From contig CANRBW010000046.1 of the NCBI GenBank assembly GCA_947628975.1, positions 1 through 10,557 on the forward strand: DNA of 10,557 nt, given 5' to 3'. Within the stretch, counting starts at the first letter, position 1; every line of letters begins with the position of its first letter. The notes under the pieces were generated by a model. The model ran no database searches. It was not told where the DNA came from and was given only the letters and a program-made list of their open reading frames with translations. Both the position numbers and the translations under genes were made by a program. Positions 7,179-10,557 of this stretch are shown here, one piece after another. This DNA is from an uncultured Oscillospiraceae bacterium (lineage in GTDB: Bacteria > Bacillota > Clostridia > Oscillospirales > Oscillospiraceae).

Positions 7179-7232
7179 GGGGCGGGGGTTTGTGAACAGG
7201 GTGTAAATTGTTCCGGCCCCGCCCCTGTTTAC
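7179..7232. repeat. Nested inverted repeats at the centre of the divergent regulatory region
   Basis: Two arm pairs overlap here. GGGGCGGGG (7179-7187) and CCCCGCCCC (7217-7225) are perfect complements over 9 bp. GTGAACAGGG (7192-7201) and CCCTGTTTAC (7223-7232) are complementary at 9 of 10 positions. The pairings cannot form at the same time because they share the right arm. They lie midway between the two divergent promoters and may be additional regulator sites or only a structural by-product of GC-rich DNA. Confidence 0.45.
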
Positions 7233-7237
7233 AGTTC

Positions 7238-7270
7238 CTTCAGGAAATTTTCAGCTTTCTGTGCTATCAT
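7238..7270 (+). promoter_or_regulatory. Two-component operon promoter with matching candidate activator box
   Basis: The -10 is TATCAT (7265-7270) with a TG at 7262-7263 (extended -10), and there is no good -35. Heptamers CTTCAGG (7238-7244) and TTTCAGC (7249-7255) share TTCAG, are 11 bp apart, and the second ends exactly 9 bp before the -10. This is the same geometry as the divergent exporter promoter, and the TTTCAGC heptamer is identical to one copy there. A further TTTACAG lies at 7228-7234. Transcription would start near 7277, about 18 bases before the regulator ATG. Confidence 0.55.
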
Positions 7271-7294
7271 CCCCCCAGAAAGGATGTGACGGAG

Positions 7295-7972
7295 ATGCGG
7301 GTGCTGATCGTGGAGGACGAGCGGCGGCTGGCGGAGGTGCTGGGCCAGATCATGACCGAGCGCCACTGGCAGGCCGACGTGGTCTACGACGGGGCGGACG
7401 GGGTGGACTACGCCCTGATGGGGGATTATGACGTGATCGTCCTGGACGTGATGCTGCCCAAGGTGGACGGGTTCGAGGTGACCCGGCGGCTGCGGGCCGC
7501 CCACATCTCCACCCCCATCCTGATGCTCACCGCCAGGGACGAGATCCCCGACAAGATCGGGGGGCTGAACTGCGGCGCGGACGACTATATGACCAAGCCC
7601 TTCGACACCGGGGAGCTGATCGCCCGGCTGAACGCCCTGACCCGGCGGCAGGGGCCGGTGGTGGACCAGACGCTGACGGCGGGGGACGTGACGCTGGACC
7701 TGTCCGACCGCTGTCTGTGCCGGGGGGAGGAGCGGGTGCGCCTGGGCTTCAAGGAGTTCGACGTGATGCGCCTTCTCATGGCCAACCCCCGCCAGGTGGT
7801 GCCCAAGGAGGACATCATCGCCCGGGTCTGGGGGCTGGAGTCGGGGGCGGAGGACAACAACGTGGAGGTCTACGTCTCCTTTTTGCGCAAGAAGCTGGCC
7901 TTCCTGGGGGCGGAGCTGACCATCTGCTCCCTTCGTAAGGTGGGCTATTATCTGAAGGAGGAGCGGCCATGA
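7295..7972 (+). CDS. OmpR-family response regulator
   Basis: A 225-residue transcription factor with an N-terminal receiver and C-terminal winged-helix DNA-binding domain. The receiver shows the acidic pair E7/D8, phosphoacceptor D51 in VLDVMLP, T79 in MLTA and K101 in TKPF. The effector domain (about 125-225) contains LGFKEFDVMRLLMANP, VWGLESGAEDNNVEVYVSFLRKKL in outline, and the closing hairpin RKVGYYL. ATG 7295 gives the canonical MRVLIVEDE opening, with AAAGG at 7279-7283. The frame's upstream starts lie within or above the promoter. It overlaps the kinase gene by ATGA and is divergent from the exporter operon, so the exporter is its likely target, along with itself. Which of many OmpR subfamilies it belongs to cannot be settled here. 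Confidence 0.96.
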   Translation: MRVLIVEDERRLAEVLGQIMTERHWQADVVYDGADGVDYALMGDYDVIVLDVMLPKVDGFEVTRRLRAAHISTPILMLTARDEIPDKIGGLNCGADDYMTKPFDTGELIARLNALTRRQGPVVDQTLTAGDVTLDLSDRCLCRGEERVRLGFKEFDVMRLLMANPRQVVPKEDIIARVWGLESGAEDNNVEVYVSFLRKKLAFLGAELTICSLRKVGYYLKEERP

Positions 7973-9276
7973 TCCGAGCTCTGCGGCGGAAGTTCATCGC
8001 CGCCAATATGCTGCTGGTGAGCCTGGTGCTGGCGGTGGTGTTCGCCGTCCAGGTGTTCTCCGCCTACCGCCGGGCGGAGGGGCAGGTGACCCGGGCCCAG
8101 ACCCAGACCCTGGGCGGGATGGTCCACGCCACCGACCACACCTTCCGCTTCGAGCTGGGCGGGCCCCCCGCGGCGGGGCCGGAGCCGGAGGGCCCGGAGC
8201 CGGAGAGCCCGGCGGAGGACCGGCCCCAGCCCAGGGACTTCCCCTCCGCCCCCACCTTCGCCGTGGAACTGGACCAGGCGGGGCAGGTGGTGGACCTGAT
8301 GGCCGGGCCGGGGGCGGAGGTGACTGAGGACACCGCCCAGGGTCTGGCCGACCAGGCCCTGGCGCGGGAGACGGACCAGGGGGACCTGGCGGGACAGCAC
8401 CTCTCCTACCTCCTCCGGGAGGAGAACGGGCGGCGCTACCTGGTCTTCGCCGACAACAGCATGGTGGCCCAGGCGGTGTGGAGCCAGGCGGGGGTCTCCC
8501 TGCTCCTCTGCGCCGCCGCCCTGCTGGGGTTCTTCTTCATCTCCCATCTGCTGGCCCGCCTCGCCCTGCGGCCGGTGGAGGCGGCCTGGACCAGCCAGCG
8601 GCAGTTCGTGGCCGACGCCTCCCACGAGCTGAAGACCCCGGTCACCGTCATCCTGGCCAACACCGACATGGTGCTGGCCCACCCCGACGACACGGTGGCC
8701 TGTCAGAGCAAGTGGCTGGGGTACATCCGGGAAGAGGCCCTGGGGATGAAAAAGCTGGTGGAGGACCTGCTGTTCCTGGCCAAGGGAGACGCCGGTGGGG
8801 ACCGCCGCCCCGCGGGGACGGCGGAGCTGTCCCAGGTGGTGAACGAGGCGCTCCTCTCCTTTGAGCCGGTGGCCTTCGAGGCGGGGGTGACCCTTCAGGA
8901 GGAGGTGGCGGCGGAGCTCCGGGTCCCCGGGGACGCGGGGCAGCTGCGCCGCCTGGTGGTGATCCTGCTGGACAACGCGGTGAAGTACGCCGGGGAGGCC
9001 GGGACGGTGACGGTGACCCTGGCCGGCCAGGGGGACCGGGCGGTCCTGCGGGTGCGCAACACCGGCCGCCCCATCCCCCCGGAGCACCTGGCCCATATCT
9101 TCGAGCGGTTCTACCGGGCGGACGCCGCCAGGGACCGGGGCCAGGGGGGCTACGGCCTGGGTCTGGCCATCGCCAAGGCCATCGCCGACGCCCACGGCGG
9201 CAGACTGACCGCCGCCAGCGACGCCGCCGAGGGCACCGTCTTCACCCTGTCCCTCCCCCGCCGCTCCGGCGGCTGA
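7969..9276 (+). CDS. Sensor histidine kinase, partner of the response regulator
   Basis: This 435-residue membrane kinase has two membrane segments (about 9-31 and 174-198) flanking an extracytoplasmic sensor region of about 140 residues. The region contains a Pro/Glu-rich, low-complexity stretch at 65-90 and no sensor fold I recognise. The link from segment 2 to the dimerisation helix is short, with at most a trimmed HAMP. The H-box FVADASHELKTPV carries phosphoacceptor H219. The ATPase domain shows the N-box LLDNAVKY, the NTGRPIPPEHLAHIFERFYR region and the G2 box GYGLGLAIAKAI, so all catalytic motifs are present. Its ATG overlaps the regulator's TGA (ATGA, 7969-7972), and it is followed by a strong terminator. 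The stimulus is unknown; linkage to an exporter suggests an envelope-active compound. Confidence 0.96.
   Translation: MIRALRRKFIAANMLLVSLVLAVVFAVQVFSAYRRAEGQVTRAQTQTLGGMVHATDHTFRFELGGPPAAGPEPEGPEPESPAEDRPQPRDFPSAPTFAVELDQAGQVVDLMAGPGAEVTEDTAQGLADQALARETDQGDLAGQHLSYLLREENGRRYLVFADNSMVAQAVWSQAGVSLLLCAAALLGFFFISHLLARLALRPVEAAWTSQRQFVADASHELKTPVTVILANTDMVLAHPDDTVACQSKWLGYIREEALGMKKLVEDLLFLAKGDAGGDRRPAGTAELSQVVNEALLSFEPVAFEAGVTLQEEVAAELRVPGDAGQLRRLVVILLDNAVKYAGEAGTVTVTLAGQGDRAVLRVRNTGRPIPPEHLAHIFERFYRADAARDRGQGGYGLGLAIAKAIADAHGGRLTAASDAAEGTVFTLSLPRRSGG
8176..8205 (+). repeat. 15-bp in-frame tandem repeat encoding Pro/Glu-rich motif in the kinase sensor loop
   Basis: GGGCCGGAGCCGGAG (8176-8190) is followed directly by GGCCCGGAGCCGGAG (8191-8205), identical at 14 of 15 positions. 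It encodes GPEPE twice (kinase residues 70-79). The frame is preserved. It lies in the exposed region just after the first membrane segment, where a flexible acidic linker would be tolerated. Confidence 0.85.
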
Positions 9277-9290
9277 GTCGGGAGCGCGCG

Positions 9291-9330
9291 AAAGCGGCCG
9301 GAGGCCACAGCGGTGGCCTCCGGCCGCTTT
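9291..9330. terminator. Bidirectional rho-independent terminator between kinase and comEA-like gene
   Basis: AAAGCGGCCGGAGGCCAC (9291-9308) and its exact reverse complement (9313-9330) form an 18-bp perfect stem with a four-base AGCG loop. Each strand presents A's before and T's after the GC core, so it can act on both the rightward two-component transcript (ending 14 bases before it) and the leftward comEA-like transcript (ending 18 bases beyond it). The T-tract is short, but the stem is very stable. Confidence 0.9.
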
Positions 9331-9348
9331 GTGGGCGGGTCCGGGGGA

Positions 9349-9714
9349 TCAGGACGGGGAGAGAGTGATGTAGGGGGCCAGCTTTTCGTAGGTGGCCGGG
9401 CCGATGCCGGAGACGTTCATCAGCTCCTCCGGGGCGGTGAAGGGCCCGGTGCTCTCCCGGTAGTCCAGGATGGCCTGGGCCTTGGCCGGACCCACCCCCG
9501 GCAGGAGCTGGAGCTGGTCCAGGGTGGCGGTGTTCAGGTCCAGGAGCTGGTCGGGAAGGTAGACCCGCGGCTGGGCGGAGACCACCGGCTGGGTGGGGTG
9601 GGCGCCGGAGATGGTATAGTCGCCGCCGGCGTGGAGGGTCAGGGCCGCGTACAGCGCCAGCACCGCCCCGGTGAGGGCCAGGGCGGCCCCCTCCGCCCAG
9701 GAGGGCCGCCTCAC
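9349..9714 (-). CDS. comEA: ComEA-like helix-hairpin-helix DNA-binding protein
   Basis: A 121-residue membrane-anchored protein of the ComEA type, the DNA receptor in natural transformation. One hydrophobic segment (about 7-27) is followed by a linker and a double helix-hairpin-helix domain: LDLNTATLDQLQLLPGVGPAKAQAI in outline (first hairpin LPGVGP, about 71-76), then PEELMNVSGIGPATYEKL (second hairpin SGIGP). These glycine-bearing hairpins bind the DNA backbone. I chose GTG 9714 because it overlaps the stop of the upstream regulator as GTGA and has GGAGGGG 4 bases before it; a GTG six codons earlier (9732) is possible but lacks such a site. It lacks the SLBB domain found in some longer ComEA proteins. 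No comEC or other competence gene is visible, so a role in DNA uptake is inferred from family alone. Confidence 0.88.
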   Translation of the reverse strand: MRRPSWAEGAALALTGAVLALYAALTLHAGGDYTISGAHPTQPVVSAQPRVYLPDQLLDLNTATLDQLQLLPGVGPAKAQAILDYRESTGPFTAPEELMNVSGIGPATYEKLAPYITLSPS

Positions 9715-9950
9715 AGGGCCCCTCCGCCGCACTGCTCTTCGATGCGGGCCACCAGCTGGCTGGGGCGTAGGCCCAGGGCCTCCGCCAGCCGCCAGATGGT
9801 CTGGAAGTTGGCCTGTTTGGTGCCGTTTTCGATCATGGTCAAGTGGGTGCGGGCGATCCCCGCGAAGCCGCTGAGCACGTCCTGCGAAAGGTGCCGCTCC
9901 AGCCGCAGCGCCCGGATGGCGCGGCCCACGGCGGCGGTGTCGTATTCCAT
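9711..9950 (-). CDS. Small XRE-family helix-turn-helix regulator
   Basis: This 79-residue protein consists almost entirely of a Cro/C1-type DNA-binding domain: AIRALRLERHLSQDVLSGFA, then the recognition region GIARTHLTMIENGTKQANFQ in continuation, then IWRLAEALGLRPSQLVARI. There is no ligand, protease or dimerisation domain beyond the helix bundle. ATG 9950 follows a purine-rich leader (GGGAGGGGCGAGGAGG), with GGGAGG 10 bases upstream. Its TGA overlaps the GTG of the comEA-like gene, so the two are probably translated together. It may regulate that gene and itself; small palindromes upstream (10004-10023) are candidate operators. The target is unproven. Confidence 0.9.
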   Translation of the reverse strand: MEYDTAAVGRAIRALRLERHLSQDVLSGFAGIARTHLTMIENGTKQANFQTIWRLAEALGLRPSQLVARIEEQCGGGAL

Positions 9951-10056
9951 CCTCCTCGCCCCTCCCTTGTCCCTTTAGTGTATGAAAAAAGCGGGGGATT
10001 TTCGTCTACGATGATAGACTATCCTCCAGGGGAGGAGAATTTTTTCCGGGAAGAAA
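9951..10056. other. Divergent intergenic region with small palindromes, upstream of the XRE gene
   Basis: Overlapping inverted repeats GATAG-A-CTATC (10013-10023) and GTCTA/TAGAC (10004-10008 with 10015-10019) are the best operator candidates. For the leftward XRE transcript, possible -10 hexamers are TACACT and TATCAT on the minus strand, but neither has a convincing -35, so no promoter is called. A six-base-pair hairpin (TCCTCC, 10022-10027, with GGAGGA, 10031-10036) precedes a run of six T's (10040-10045). It resembles a rightward terminator, but no gene reads into it. Confidence 0.4.
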
Positions 10057-10086
10057 TTGACAGGGTCCGCGCCGGGGGCGTATAAT
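10057..10086 (+). promoter_or_regulatory. Consensus sigma-A promoter for the GlmU-like gene
   Basis: Perfect TTGACA (10057-10062) and perfect TATAAT (10081-10086) are separated by 18 bp. Transcription would start near 10093, about 46 bases before the ATG at 10139. The quality of both hexamers suggests strong, largely constitutive expression. Confidence 0.85.
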
Positions 10087-10138
10087 GACGGGAACAGAAA
10101 ACCACCCGCCCGACGGAGGGGAAGGAGCGCGGCGCGAC

Positions 10139-10557
10139 ATGGAGCTGAGGACGACGGACCTGCTGGATCTGAGCCACACCGCGGCGGGGGAGTACCTCGC
10201 CGGGTTTGAATACCCCTGGCAGGCGCTGGACGGCATCGGGGAGCTGGTGGCGTCCCTGGGCCGGGAGCTGGACGGGGCGGAGTACGAACAGCGGGCCCCC
10301 CAGGTGTGGGTCCACCGGACCGCCGTGGTCTTCCCCACCGCCTATCTGGGCGGGCCCTGCGTCATCGGCCCCCGCGCCGAGGTGCGCCATGGGGCCTTCA
10401 TCCGGGGCAGCGCCCTGGTGGGGGCGGAGTGCGTGGTGGGCAACTCGGTGGAGCTGAAAAACGTCATCCTCTTCGACCGGGTCCAGGTCCCCCACTACAA
10501 CTATGTGGGGGACTCCATCCTGGGCTACCTCAGCCACATGGGGGCGGGGTCCATCAC
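10139..10557 (+). CDS. GlmU-like left-handed beta-helix (hexapeptide) protein, 5' part
   Basis: The first 139 codons of a gene that runs off the right edge. After an N-terminal helical segment (MELRTTDLLDLSHTAAGEYL, then a Trp-containing linker), hexapeptide repeats appear from about residue 60: TAVVFPTAYLGGPCVIGPRA, EVRHGAFIRGSALVGAECVV, then GNSVELKNVILFDRVQVPHY and NYVGDSILGYLSHMGAGSI. The last part closely resembles the acetyltransferase half of GlmU (pattern VEIKN, V-H-Y-GD, GAG-I), including the conserved histidine and GD. The uridylyltransferase domain is absent from the N-terminus, so this is a stand-alone beta-helix protein, probably a sugar or nucleotide-sugar acyltransferase. Databases often label such proteins UDP-GlcNAc pyrophosphorylase, which the missing domain would not support. 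ATG 10139 has AAGGAG at 10122-10127, 11 bases upstream. Confidence 0.8.
   Translation, partial: MELRTTDLLDLSHTAAGEYLAGFEYPWQALDGIGELVASLGRELDGAEYEQRAPQVWVHRTAVVFPTAYLGGPCVIGPRAEVRHGAFIRGSALVGAECVVGNSVELKNVILFDRVQVPHYNYVGDSILGYLSHMGAGSI

Noticed and set aside
5291..7195. Rightward open frame (about 634 codons) opposite the adaptor gene
   Set aside because: It is antisense to a well-supported HlyD/MacA protein, with biased composition and no recognisable domain.
7208..7294. N-terminal extension of the response regulator to an upstream ATG
   Set aside because: The extension would cover the candidate activator box and the -10 hexamer. The receiver domain begins canonically at ATG 7295.
10022..10045. 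Hairpin plus six T's resembling a rho-independent terminator
   Set aside because: The stem is only 6 bp, three bases separate it from the T-run, and no rightward gene lies upstream after the terminator at 9291-9330. It is noted only as part of the intergenic region.

Overview
The window looks like chromosomal DNA of a very GC-rich member of the Clostridia, most likely a gut Oscillospiraceae relative (Flavonifractor/Lawsonibacter-like). This is inferred from roughly 70% GC with strong Shine-Dalgarno sites, sigma-A-type promoters, S-layer-homology (SLH) domains, a ComEA-like protein and monoderm-style ABC exporter parts. No similarity search was possible, so the taxon is a guess. There are nine complete genes, one gene start running off each end, and no RNA genes, insertion sequences or CRISPR arrays that I can see.

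Layout. (1) Positions 1-1319: back-to-back promoters drive a leftward gene of which only the first 15 codons are present, and a rightward apbE (FAD:protein FMN transferase). A possible 24-codon leader peptide overlaps the apbE GTG start. (2) Positions 1320-1384: short convergent spacer with hairpins. (3) Positions 1385-7111: a leftward four-gene operon. In transcription order it encodes a 605-residue membrane-fusion/adaptor protein (HlyD/MacA type) with an apparently duplicated core, an ABC ATPase, a MacB/FtsX-type permease, and a secreted SLH-domain protein. (4) Positions 7112-7294: a 183-bp divergent regulatory region. (5) Positions 7295-9276: a rightward OmpR-family response regulator and sensor histidine kinase (ATGA overlap), closed by a near-perfect bidirectional terminator at 9291-9330. 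(6) Positions 9349-9950: a leftward pair, a small XRE-type regulator and a ComEA-like helix-hairpin-helix protein (GTGA overlap). (7) Positions 10057-10557: a consensus promoter and the 5' part of a GlmU-like left-handed beta-helix protein.

How it fits together. Regions 3-5 read as one sensing and export module. The two-component system probably detects something at the envelope and controls the divergent exporter operon. The most useful regulatory observation is that both divergent promoters lack a good -35. Each instead has a pair of heptamers (TTTCAGC-like, 11 bp apart) whose second copy ends exactly 9 bp before the -10 hexamer. This is the geometry expected of a PhoB/OmpR-type activator box, and suggests that the regulator activates both its own operon and the exporter. 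The exporter is unusual in two ways: the adaptor appears to carry two lipoyl/coiled-coil/barrel modules in tandem, and the operon ends in a surface-anchored SLH protein of otherwise unknown function that contains a perfect 42-bp in-frame tandem duplication.
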